Positions 49,207 to 56,875 of a stretch of DNA of 56,875 bases are shown here, in pieces. The stretch is from assembly GCA_034408935.1 (NCBI GenBank), contig DAOUMV010000023.1:1-56875 (forward strand), read 5' to 3'. Source of the stretch: DAOUMF01 sp034408935. Lineage in GTDB: Bacteria; Chloroflexota; Dehalococcoidia; SM23-28-2; RBG-16-64-32. Made by a program: the position numbers and the translations under genes. The notes below the pieces were generated by a model, which was given only the letters and a program-made list of their open reading frames with translations, ran no database searches and was not told where the DNA came from. Position 1 is the stretch's first letter. The number at the start of each line of letters is the position of its first letter.

Positions 49207-51360
49207 CTACCGGACTGAAGCCGTCCACGTCACAGAGTCGGAGTTGCACGGCGCTTGATCTCCAGGAGAACCCGCGGTGTGGACACGCACGAACCCGCTG
49301 GCCGTCGTCGTGGAATCGAACACCGCAGAGAAACTGAAGTCACCAGGGGCATACGAGAACGCGTTGTCCGCGATGGGCCAGGGTTCGGCCATGGTGGTCT
49401 CGTTCTTGACCTCACACGTGCACCCCATTGGCTCAGAGCCCGGACACTCACCTTCCACATCAAACTTGATCCGGCCTATCGCTCGCCCCTCCACGACATC
49501 GAATTCCACCGATCTCCCCTGGGAGGTGGTGCCGCTGTAGGTACCCGGTTGCGGGTCCCCTGGCGTGGATGATGAGATGGGCACCGGGCTCGCCGAAGCG
49601 GTCTCGGATGAGCCATTGTCCTGCAATCCGATCACTGTGGTCACCAGATCGATCTTGTATATCATCCGCTGTCGTTGCTGACCTAGCTGGCCTGGCTGGC
49701 CAGCGTAGGAATCGGCTCCAGCTGCCCACAGATGTCCATCACCCCAGGTCAAAGCGTCTATGTGAGACAGCGGTACAGTGGTGGTCAGCAATATGGTTCC
49801 TTGGGTGTCAGTCTTTACTAGCGTGGCATCCTCCAGGAGAGTAGAGGGGTTGTACGCCAGCCACAGTCGCTCTCCATCCCAAGCTAACCCGGCAATATCA
49901 TGGCCAAAGGTGAAACTGCTAAGAACGTTCCCTGCAGTGTCTAGCTTGTAGACGCTCTCGGCATCAGAATACCAAAGGCCGGTGCCATCCCAGGCTAGGC
50001 CATCATATGTTCCGCCAATTCTTTGATTCGGCGACCGAAACGAGCTGATAATTCGCGGTTCGCTCACGTCGGCCGAATCATCTATTGAGAATTGGTGTAT
50101 GTCGCTCTTGTTTGTAGTGAATATCCAGAATGTCTCACCGTCCCAGGTCAAGCCCTCTGGGGTAACCTCCGGCGCGGAATAAGAGTCCACCACTTCGCCA
50201 TCAGCGTCCGCTTTGAATAGCTCGGTATCCGCTGAAAGCCATAGATGTGCGCCATCCCAAGCTAATCCTCGAGTCGTGCGACCAGGAGCAATGAAATCAT
50301 CAACAGTGATCTCGGTCACCACCTCTCCCGGCCCCGCCGTCGAGGAGGGCGGCGGCGTGGGTGTTGGGTTACCTACTGTCGATTCACCGCCGGAAAACAG
50401 AACATTGCCTCCTACCAAGGCCAGTACGACTGCTAGAATCGCACCACTCCCCGCCAACACATAGCGAGCGTAGGGTTGGCGCAGCCAGTCGGGCAGAGGC
50501 CAACGCGGCCCCGGCGGCGGTGCCTTCGGCCGTCTCGGTTCTGCAGCGGCTCGTCCTTCCAGCGCCAGCAAGAGCTTGCGGGGGTCTTGGAAGCGCTCCT
50601 CGGGCCGCTTCTCCAGACAGCGCTGCACTACCGCCGCCAGCGTCCCCTCTCCCAGCCTGTCCAGTTGCTCCAGCCCCGGCGGCTCCGTAGTCCGGTGCAT
50701 CTCCATCACAGCCAGCGGAGTGTCGGCATCAAACGGGACGCGGCCCGTGAGCATCTCGTACAGGACGATGCCCAGAGAGTAGATGTCGGAGCGAATGTCC
50801 GCCCGGCCGGAAAACGCCTCGGGCGCAGCGTAGCGCACGCTACCCATGAACAGCCCCGTCCGCGTCATCCTCGTCGCATCGATCGCACGCGCGATGTCGA
50901 AGTCGGTCACCTTGGCCACACCGTCTTTGGTTACAAGGATGTTGCCGGGCTTGATGTCCCGATGTACAACACCCTGCTGGTGGGCTGCGTCAAGTGCCAG
51001 GGCTACCTGCCGAACGATGGAGCGCGCCTCTTTGTCCGAGCGCTTAGCACGAGTGCTGAGCACATCCAACAGTGTCTTCCCCTCGACTAGCTCCATCACA
51101 AGGAACTGCTGTCCGCCGTCCCGCCCGTGGTCGAGGACCCGCACGATATTGGGATCCTCCAGCTTTCGAGCGATGCGTGCTCCTCGATGAAAGCGGCGCA
51201 CGAAATCGGGGTCTTTGGCGAGGTGCGGATGGAGGACCTTGACGGCAACGGTTGCGCCGGTACGAAGGTCGGTGGCTCGGTACACGGTGCCTATGCCCCC
51301 CGAACCGATCTCCCGCTCCAGGCGGTACCTAGTGGAGAGTACAGTTCCGACGCTCATCAA
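49207..51360 (-). CDS. Receptor Ser/Thr kinase 1 with extracytoplasmic propeller-like repeats
   Basis: 717 residues. PknB-like N-terminal kinase domain (about 10-270), one TM (about 300-320, YARYVLAGSGAILAVVLALVGG) and an exported part with repeated WDG-W units (LAWDGAHLWLSAD, LTWDGETFWIFTT, LAWDGTGLWYSDA, LAWDGERLWLAYN). Gly loop GSGGIGTVYRA, ATP Lys in AVKVL and HRDIKPGN are present, but the aC Glu is Gly (RRFHRGARIARKL against PknB RRFRREA) and DFG is DFD (KVTDFDIARA). Activity may be low or unusual. The start is the second Met of MMSVG or the first (51360). Confidence 0.9.
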   Translation of the reverse strand: MMSVGTVLSTRYRLEREIGSGGIGTVYRATDLRTGATVAVKVLHPHLAKDPDFVRRFHRGARIARKLEDPNIVRVLDHGRDGGQQFLVMELVEGKTLLDVLSTRAKRSDKEARSIVRQVALALDAAHQQGVVHRDIKPGNILVTKDGVAKVTDFDIARAIDATRMTRTGLFMGSVRYAAPEAFSGRADIRSDIYSLGIVLYEMLTGRVPFDADTPLAVMEMHRTTEPPGLEQLDRLGEGTLAAVVQRCLEKRPEERFQDPRKLLLALEGRAAAEPRRPKAPPPGPRWPLPDWLRQPYARYVLAGSGAILAVVLALVGGNVLFSGGESTVGNPTPTPPPSSTAGPGEVVTEITVDDFIAPGRTTRGLAWDGAHLWLSADTELFKADADGEVVDSYSAPEVTPEGLTWDGETFWIFTTNKSDIHQFSIDDSADVSEPRIISSFRSPNQRIGGTYDGLAWDGTGLWYSDAESVYKLDTAGNVLSSFTFGHDIAGLAWDGERLWLAYNPSTLLEDATLVKTDTQGTILLTTTVPLSHIDALTWGDGHLWAAGADSYAGQPGQLGQQRQRMIYKIDLVTTVIGLQDNGSSETASASPVPISSSTPGDPQPGTYSGTTSQGRSVEFDVVEGRAIGRIKFDVEGECPGSEPMGCTCEVKNETTMAEPWPIADNAFSYAPGDFSFSAVFDSTTTASGFVRVHTAGSPGDQAPCNSDSVTWTASVR

Positions 51361-51444
51361 GTGTCATCCTGTCGCCACGGGGAACGGTTCGCTCCGTCAC
51401 TAACGAGCCAGCCTTTGCGCACCCAATCCTGCCACGCACTACCA

Positions 51445-52137
51445 CTAGGGCCCCGTCCCCTCGAACGCATCTTCGTCAATTGAGTTCGTCTGAGCGTTGC
51501 CTCCAATCACAGGGTGGAGGGTGACCTCGTAGGTCGCATACTCTACACCTGTCGGCGTCTCCACTTCCTCAAACTTCAGTGGGTCGACGAATTCCGAGTA
51601 GGATCGGTCGCGGAGGAACCTCTGGGAATCAGAATCCCAGTCGACGCCCAGGCCAAATCGTAGCACGCACGTGCACGGCCCGATGCCCTCTAGGGTTGTT
51701 TCGCCATCCGCCGCGATATAGACGAATCGCCGGGTGGTGCCGTTGTCGTCGACCAATTTGGCTACGGCGTCCAGGTCTGTGCCGTTGGATATCTTCAGGG
51801 TGCCGTAGCCAGCTTGTCCCTGCGGGGCGGCGATATCGGTGCCACTCGGAAGGGACACCGGGACACGGTCTCGCTCAACAGCGGCACCCTCGGTTTCCTC
51901 GGGTCCTTCGTCGTCCGGCTCGTGGAAAGGCTCTTCCGCCGGTTCCGGCGTGTTGATGACTTCATCAGTCGGATCAGGCGGTACGGCTGGGCCATTCGCT
52001 TGCGCGAGCACGCCGGTATCACCGCTCGGTGATCCGTCGCCCGACTGGATCGCGAGGCCAACCATGATGACTGCGAAGGCGAGGCCGGCTGCCCCTATGA
52101 AGCAAAGAACGTATCGTGATCCGCGTGAGTGCTGCAT
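51445..52137 (-). CDS. Single-TM exported protein between kinases
   Basis: 230 residues from ATG 52137 (open frame extends to 52197). TM/signal anchor YVLCFIGAAGLAFAVIMVGLAIQ, a low-complexity Pro/Glu/Asp linker (about 40-95) and a C-terminal beta-rich domain of about 120 residues (YGTLKISNGTDLDAVAKLVDDNGTTRRFVYIAADGETTLEGIGPCTCVLRFGLG). The pattern of the last domain resembles small exported domains found on their own beside signalling genes; I cannot name it. Same strand, 84 bases ahead of kinase 1. Confidence 0.78.
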   Translation of the reverse strand: MQHSRGSRYVLCFIGAAGLAFAVIMVGLAIQSGDGSPSGDTGVLAQANGPAVPPDPTDEVINTPEPAEEPFHEPDDEGPEETEGAAVERDRVPVSLPSGTDIAAPQGQAGYGTLKISNGTDLDAVAKLVDDNGTTRRFVYIAADGETTLEGIGPCTCVLRFGLGVDWDSDSQRFLRDRSYSEFVDPLKFEEVETPTGVEYATYEVTLHPVIGGNAQTNSIDEDAFEGTGP

Positions 52138-52405
52138 TGTGCATCCAGACCTGGGCTTCTTTGAGTCGATCCGATCATGACATGAGCGTAGGGCCACTGC
52201 CGTCTCATATCAATGACCGGCCTCTTACATTCCAGTGACAACCTAGGCCCGTGAAACGCGACTCTCCCCCAGGGCGTCTCCCGCTTCACGCGATACCTGC
52301 CCGAAAGTGTGTCCCGAGCTCCCATCGAAGGTACAGGCTTACCTCAATGATGCCCCCCTGAACTGACGGGGACTCGCCCACACGTGCCGCCTACCGCGGA
52401 CACTG

Positions 52406-54310
52406 CTACGATCGCACGCACCGCTCGATCGAGAACTTGGTGGGAGTCTCGAATGGGAGGGGGTCATCCCTCGTGGTCACTGCAAGATGCACCTCGAGGT
52501 TCTCCTTCTCCCAGCGGAAACCGAGAATGTCCCCGCTAGCCGTGAAGGACTGTCTAGTCCACCCAGCGGGTGTGTTGCTTTCGTAGAAATCCAACACGGC
52601 TTTCAGCGACTCTTCTGTGCCGTACCAGGTACTGTCAAGGCAGCAGCCGGCGATGAGATCGGGACGGCAATACGTTACAGGAGTGATGGTGGCCCAGTAG
52701 CGCGTGTCAAGGGTCGCCCCAGGAGGAATAGGAATCGTGCTGAACGCTTCGTCGATCTCCTCCGGCACCTTCCCAACCGGCTTCCACTCGTCAATCTTGC
52801 CGTCAGTCGCCGATCGGGTGACCTCCATGGTTGTGCTACGGTCATCGGGTTGGCGGGCGTAGATGTAGAACTCGATCGTCATATTGTCCCGTCGCCAGAC
52901 GACATCGTATTGGTGATAGCCGTACTCCGCCACTTCGAACAGATGCCATCCAGCCGGCAGATCTTGTGTGTAGGACTCGAATAGTTCCTCGGGTAACGCT
53001 TCCGTTGAGTACTGGCTCTCATCTGTTACTTCACCAAGAGAACCCAAGCCGCCTGTCCAGGATGATCGGGTTGTTCGTGGGGGCAACGATACGGCGCCAA
53101 AGGTCGCGTTCATCACGTCCTCGGTCACGCCCTGCGCGATGATCTCACTTGCCACCGTCGACGTCCCACCTCCGAGCGTTGGGACCTCCGGGAGCGTGAG
53201 TGCCGTGCTGTCAAGGCTTGCATCGGCGGGCTGTTCTGGATCCGTGCGTGGGTTGGGCGTCGGACTCTGGCCGTGAGTGGCCTCGCTGGACACACGATTG
53301 TCCTCGGACGACCCGCCGTCGGCGGACAGAACTGCGCTCAGCGCCAGAACCAAGACCATAGCCGAAGTCGCGCTCGCTCCGATTAGCAGGTACCTAGCGG
53401 GGGGCCGACGCAGCCAGTCGGTCGGAGACCGACGGGCGGCCCGTCGCATTCCGCTTGGCCGCTGGGCCAACAGTTCCTTCCCGCGCAACAGCCGTGCCGG
53501 TGCGGCCCTTCCCTCCAGGGCCAGCACGAGCCCGCGCGGGTCCTGGAAGCGACCCTCCGCACGCTTCTCCAGACAGCGCTGCACTACCGCGGCCAGCGTC
53601 CCCTCTCCCACCCTGTCCAGCTGCTCCAGCCCGGGCGGCTCGGCGTTGCGGTGCATCTCCACCACCGCGAACGGGGTGTCCGAGTCGAACGGCACATGAC
53701 CGGTGAGCATCTCATACAGGACGATGCCCAGGGAGTAGATGTCGGAGCGGATATCTGCCTGTCCGGCGAAGCTCTCTGGCGCGCCGTAGCGCACCTTCCC
53801 CACGAACATCCCTGTCTGGGTCATCCTGGTAGCGTCTGCCGCCCTGGCCACGTCGAAGTCGGAGACCTTGGCGGTGCCGTCCTTGGCGATGAGGATGTTG
53901 CCGGGGCTGATGTCGCGGTGGACGACGCCCTGCTGGTGGGCCGCGGCCAGGGCCAGGGCCACCTGGCGGGCGATGGAGCGGGCCTCCTGCTCGGGGAGCC
54001 TGCCTCTGTCGTGGAGCAGTTGGGAAAGGGGTCTGCCCTGGACGAACTCCATGACGAGGTAGTGGCGGTCGCCGTCGGAGCCGTGGTCGAGGACCTGGAC
54101 GATGTGGGGATCCCGGAGCTTCCTCGCGATGCGAGCCCCCCGGCGGAAGCGGCGCACGAAGTCGGGATCCCTCGCCAGACGGGCATGGAGAACCTTGACG
54201 GCGACGGTGGCTCCTGACCGCAGATCGGTGGCCCGGTACACCGTGCCGATGCCCCCGGAACCGATCGCCCGCTCCAGGCGGTACTTGGCGGAGAGAGTGA
54301 TGCCGATGCT
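52406..54310 (-). CDS. Receptor Ser/Thr kinase 2 with altered catalytic loop
   Basis: 634 residues from ATG 54310 (MSIGITLSAKYRLERAIGSGG; the open frame reaches 54364). Kinase domain, TM (LLIGASATSAMVLVLALSAVL) and an exported part with two similar units (LFESYTQDLPAGWHLFE...VVWRRDNMTIEFY and FYESNTPAGWTRQSF...FRWEKENLEVHL). Gly loop and ATP Lys remain, but HRDxKPxxN reads HRDISPGN (Lys to Ser), DFG reads DFD and the aC Glu is Gly (RRFRRGARI). Probably a pseudokinase or a kinase with unusual chemistry. It follows kinase 3 closely in the same direction. Confidence 0.88.
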   Translation of the reverse strand, partial: SIGITLSAKYRLERAIGSGGIGTVYRATDLRSGATVAVKVLHARLARDPDFVRRFRRGARIARKLRDPHIVQVLDHGSDGDRHYLVMEFVQGRPLSQLLHDRGRLPEQEARSIARQVALALAAAHQQGVVHRDISPGNILIAKDGTAKVSDFDVARAADATRMTQTGMFVGKVRYGAPESFAGQADIRSDIYSLGIVLYEMLTGHVPFDSDTPFAVVEMHRNAEPPGLEQLDRVGEGTLAAVVQRCLEKRAEGRFQDPRGLVLALEGRAAPARLLRGKELLAQRPSGMRRAARRSPTDWLRRPPARYLLIGASATSAMVLVLALSAVLSADGGSSEDNRVSSEATHGQSPTPNPRTDPEQPADASLDSTALTLPEVPTLGGGTSTVASEIIAQGVTEDVMNATFGAVSLPPRTTRSSWTGGLGSLGEVTDESQYSTEALPEELFESYTQDLPAGWHLFEVAEYGYHQYDVVWRRDNMTIEFYIYARQPDDRSTTMEVTRSATDGKIDEWKPVGKVPEEIDEAFSTIPIPPGATLDTRYWATITPVTYCRPDLIAGCCLDSTWYGTEESLKAVLDFYESNTPAGWTRQSFTASGDILGFRWEKENLEVHLAVTTRDDPLPFETPTKFSIERCVRS

Positions 54311-54391
54311 CATCGAACCCACCAACTCACTTTCAGAGCCAGATTGGAGACTCGCTGCGACCAACCCACGAACTCACGCTTCCAGAGGATT

Positions 54392-56515
54392 CTACTGCAC
54401 GATACACCGCTTGACGTAGAGCCAACTGGAACCACCAAAACTTGACGTGCTGATAGCGACAACTAAGTTGCCCCTTGTGAGGGTCAGCCTACCGTAATCC
54501 CAATCGGCGCTGTCCCGAGCCCAGTCGCCAGGTGCCTTAGAGGAATAAAACTCGAGAATGTCCTGTGGTGACTCATCCGTCTCGTACGTCGTGTAGTCGA
54601 GCGCAATCTCGTTGGTTGATCCTTCCGTACAGGGTCTCCCTGGGGACATCACGTCGGGCCGATCGTAGCCCCGCTTCACTGCATCTGCGGGCACCGGGAT
54701 CGTACCGAAGGACTCATCTAGTTCATCCGACACCCTCGGCGCCGTCTGCTGCCCTTCCGTCTGCACTTCTTGGTCGATTGCGCAACGGGCCACCGTGAAA
54801 TGGCGCTGGCTGTCCGACGTAGATTTGAATTCCACCACGACGAGCATGTTGTCCCTCCGCCACTCGATCTCGAACCCCGTTTGCCCCGACCACCACTGGC
54901 TTACCCAGTGCAGGACCCAGCCATCCGGTACGTTTTCCGTGAAGAATTCTAGGATCTCTTCGCTCGAGGCGTCCGAGTCGTATTCAACCGAGTCATACAC
55001 CATCGGAGGAGGGCCTTCTACATTGCCTAGTCTGTCGCCTACTGGGCATTCCGGAATGTCGAGGGTTGCTTCCGTTGGGGGGTCGTTCAGCCCCGAATGA
55101 AATCTATACATATAGGGCCCCGTCGTCCCTGATGGGACGGGGATGACGCCGAAAGCCCTGTCCATCCCCTGGCGGGCCTCATCTTGGTCCAATCCGCTGA
55201 CCTGCCGTACTATGGGCGCTGCCTCACCGGTGACAGCGAGGGGCGTCCCCATAAGGGCGCGAACGGGTGTACTAGCACCGTCCGGTTCCGGGGACACGAC
55301 TACCTCGCTGTCAGGGCTCGGGGTCTGGCTCTGGCCTGGGGCGGCATCGTTGGACGCCCCGGTTACCTCGGACGACCCACCACCAGCGGGTAGGACGGCG
55401 GCACCGACCACCGCCAGCAAGACAGCCAGGGTCGCTCCGATCCCCAGGACCACGTAGACCGCACCGGGTCGCCGGAGCCAGCCGGGTACAGGCCAAGACG
55501 GCCTTGCCGGCGCCGCCCTCGGTGGTTTCGTCCTTGCTGGCGGCTCGCGTCGGTGGAGCGCCTCGGCTTTGGCCGGAGCGGCCTTCGCGAGGGCCTTCCC
55601 CGACCTTGCTGGTGGCTCGCGCCGATGTAGCGCCTCGCCCTTGGCCAGAGCGGCGGCTTCTCCCGTGGCCTCTGCCGCCGGGTGCTCTGGTATTAGCGCC
55701 GCGCCAGCTTTTCCCTCCAGGGCTAGGACTAGCCCGTGTGGGTCCTGGAAGCGACCCTCCGACCGCTTCTCCAGACAGCGCTGCACCACCGCGGCCAACG
55801 ACCCCTCTCCCAGTTTGTCCAGCTGCTCCAGCCCAGGCGGCTCGGCGCTGCGGTGCATCTCCACCACCGCGAACGGCGTGTCCGAGTCGAACGGCACATG
55901 GCCCGAGAGCATCTCGTACAGGACGATGCCCAGGGAGTAGATGTCGGAGCGGATGTCGCTTCGGCCCACGAACGCCTCAGGCGCCCCATAGCGCACCTTC
56001 CCAACGAACAGGCCGGTCTGGGTCATCCTGGTGGTGTCGGCGGCCCTGGCCACGTCGAAGTCCGACACCTTGACGGTTCCGTCCTTGGTGACGAGGATGT
56101 TGCCGGGGCTGATGTCGCGGTGGACCACGCCCTGCTGGTGGGCTGCGTCCAGGGCCAGGGCCACCTGTCGGGCGATGGAGCGGGCCTCCTTCTCGGGAAG
56201 CTTCTCCCTCTCCTGGAGGAGTTGGGAGAGCGGTCTGCCCTCGACGAACTCCATGACGAGGAAATGGCGGTCGCCGTCACTGCCGTGATCGAGAACCTGG
56301 ACGATGTGGGGATCACGCAGCTTGCGCGCGATGCGAGCCCCGCGGTGGAAGCGGCGGACGAAGTCGCCTTCCCTGGTAAGATCGGCATGGAGGACCTTGA
56401 CGGCGACCCTCGCTCCTGCGCGCAGATCGGCCGCCTGATAGACTATGCCGATGCCTCCGGAGCCGATTTCCCGCTCCAGGCGGTATCTATCGGAGAGGGT
56501 GGTCCCGACGCTCAT
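54392..56515 (-). CDS. Receptor Ser/Thr kinase 3 with altered catalytic loop
   Basis: 707 residues. Kinase domain (about 10-270; K40 in AVKVL kept), a long juxtamembrane linker with EALHRREPPAR twice, one TM (VVLGIGATLAVLLAVVGAAVL) and an exported part with two units similar to kinase 2 (FFTENVPDGWVLHW...IEWRRDNMLVVVEF and FYSSKAPGDWARDSA). Altered sites: G59 for the aC Glu, HRDISPGN with Ser136 for Lys, and DFD at 152-154. Kinases 2 and 3 are closest to each other. First gene of the leftward block. Confidence 0.9.
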   Translation of the reverse strand: MSVGTTLSDRYRLEREIGSGGIGIVYQAADLRAGARVAVKVLHADLTREGDFVRRFHRGARIARKLRDPHIVQVLDHGSDGDRHFLVMEFVEGRPLSQLLQEREKLPEKEARSIARQVALALDAAHQQGVVHRDISPGNILVTKDGTVKVSDFDVARAADTTRMTQTGLFVGKVRYGAPEAFVGRSDIRSDIYSLGIVLYEMLSGHVPFDSDTPFAVVEMHRSAEPPGLEQLDKLGEGSLAAVVQRCLEKRSEGRFQDPHGLVLALEGKAGAALIPEHPAAEATGEAAALAKGEALHRREPPARSGKALAKAAPAKAEALHRREPPARTKPPRAAPARPSWPVPGWLRRPGAVYVVLGIGATLAVLLAVVGAAVLPAGGGSSEVTGASNDAAPGQSQTPSPDSEVVVSPEPDGASTPVRALMGTPLAVTGEAAPIVRQVSGLDQDEARQGMDRAFGVIPVPSGTTGPYMYRFHSGLNDPPTEATLDIPECPVGDRLGNVEGPPPMVYDSVEYDSDASSEEILEFFTENVPDGWVLHWVSQWWSGQTGFEIEWRRDNMLVVVEFKSTSDSQRHFTVARCAIDQEVQTEGQQTAPRVSDELDESFGTIPVPADAVKRGYDRPDVMSPGRPCTEGSTNEIALDYTTYETDESPQDILEFYSSKAPGDWARDSADWDYGRLTLTRGNLVVAISTSSFGGSSWLYVKRCIVQ

Positions 56516-56733
56516 CGTTCATTCGATCCCTGTGTTGGTCACCCGAAAGGCTTCATCTCCACCGGCGCTGGGACCAAACTGATCAAGGGAGGCCATAGGA
56601 CATCATCGCACCCTGTGGCTACTTCTCGGCCAGCGCCATTCTCTAACGGACATCCCCCCTCGATTCTTGGGACGGCGTTCGTTATTGACACCACCTCTCT
56701 GGCCTTGAGAACTCTGTCCAGGGGCAGACCATC

Positions 56734-56875
56734 CTACTGCCCCATCCGCAGCGCGGCGTCAATAATGCTCTTGAACCCCGGCTGCGTCGCGCCATTGCTG
56801 TCCGTGTAGTCCTCGAACGGGATGGCCCCCGACACCAGTTGGCCGTTGATGAAGAAGGCAGGTGTACCAGTCACC
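56734..56875 (-). CDS. C-terminal end of a DsbA-like thioredoxin-fold protein (partial)
   Basis: 46 residues up to the TAG at 56734, running off the right edge. VTGTPAFFINGQLVSGAIPFEDY shows the cis-Pro loop (GTPAFFING) of DsbA-type thioredoxin-fold oxidoreductases, followed by FKSIIDAALRMG. The CxxC active site lies outside the window. Same strand as the kinase block, about 218 bases upstream of kinase 3. Confidence 0.85.
   Translation of the reverse strand, partial: VTGTPAFFINGQLVSGAIPFEDYTDSNGATQPGFKSIIDAALRMGQ

Noticed and set aside
1..56875. tRNA, rRNA or riboswitch genes
   Set aside because: I looked for T-arm motifs (GGTTCGAATCC type) and conserved rRNA stretches on both strands and found none outside coding regions.

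Overview
The window is about 57 kb of high-GC bacterial DNA. I infer an uncultured Chloroflexota-type bacterium. The grounds are a MalT-like regulator with a C-terminal BTAD domain, lipoproteins and a surface protein with Thr-Pro linkers, several receptor Ser/Thr kinases, HEAT-repeat lipoproteins, a DUF5317 protein and a Cys/His-rich protein next to an ArsR regulator. There is no rRNA or tRNA, so taxonomy rests on protein style only. I found no CRISPR array and no prophage.

Layout. 1-3580 (-): the visible part of a membrane GAF/six-PAS/GGDEF cyclic di-GMP protein cut by the window edge. 3987-9047: class II fumarase converging on a peptide-type ABC importer (two permeases and a binding lipoprotein, no ATPases). 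9241-14109 (-): a DUF5317 protein, several tiny membrane or exported peptide genes, and a large NTPase-TPR-BTAD regulator; two 24-residue ORFs and a 96-residue ORF share one signal-like leader and lie between two hairpin terminators. 14281-20670: a surface protein, an SDR, a DinB protein lying between two decayed ends of a cyclase-type gene, a creatinase-like M24 protein, an M28 peptidase, a TIGR04076 protein, and an ArsR regulator with a Cys/His-rich protein. 20701-26350 (-): a redox cassette (ferric-reductase-like membrane protein, two small membrane proteins, ApbE) bounded by two copies of the same dehydrogenase 3' end, then Ldh-type dehydrogenase, HpaI-type aldolase and a lipoprotein.

26521-38771: a glycyl radical enzyme with an unusual SCP2-like N-terminus and a DUF362 partner, a methyltransferase, a C_GCAxxG_C_C-family protein whose conserved N-terminal Cys codon is TGA inside a strong RNA hairpin (probable selenoprotein), an alpha/beta hydrolase, an SMP-30 protein, two Cys-rich GMC oxidoreductases and a flavin/F420-type oxidoreductase. 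38962-41351: thioredoxin directly abutting a complete IS1595-type element that carries a DUF3800 passenger gene and a 45-residue basic ORF. 41923-56515 (-): a uniform block of four paralogous HEAT-repeat lipoproteins, two other lipoproteins, a TM protein and three receptor kinases whose catalytic motifs are altered in the same way. The right edge holds the C-terminal end of a DsbA-like protein.

The best candidates for something undescribed are the regulator/short-peptide locus (10096-14109), the TGA-containing redox protein (31901-32338) and the altered-kinase/HEAT-lipoprotein block (41923-56515). Domain calls are from reading motifs, not from a search.
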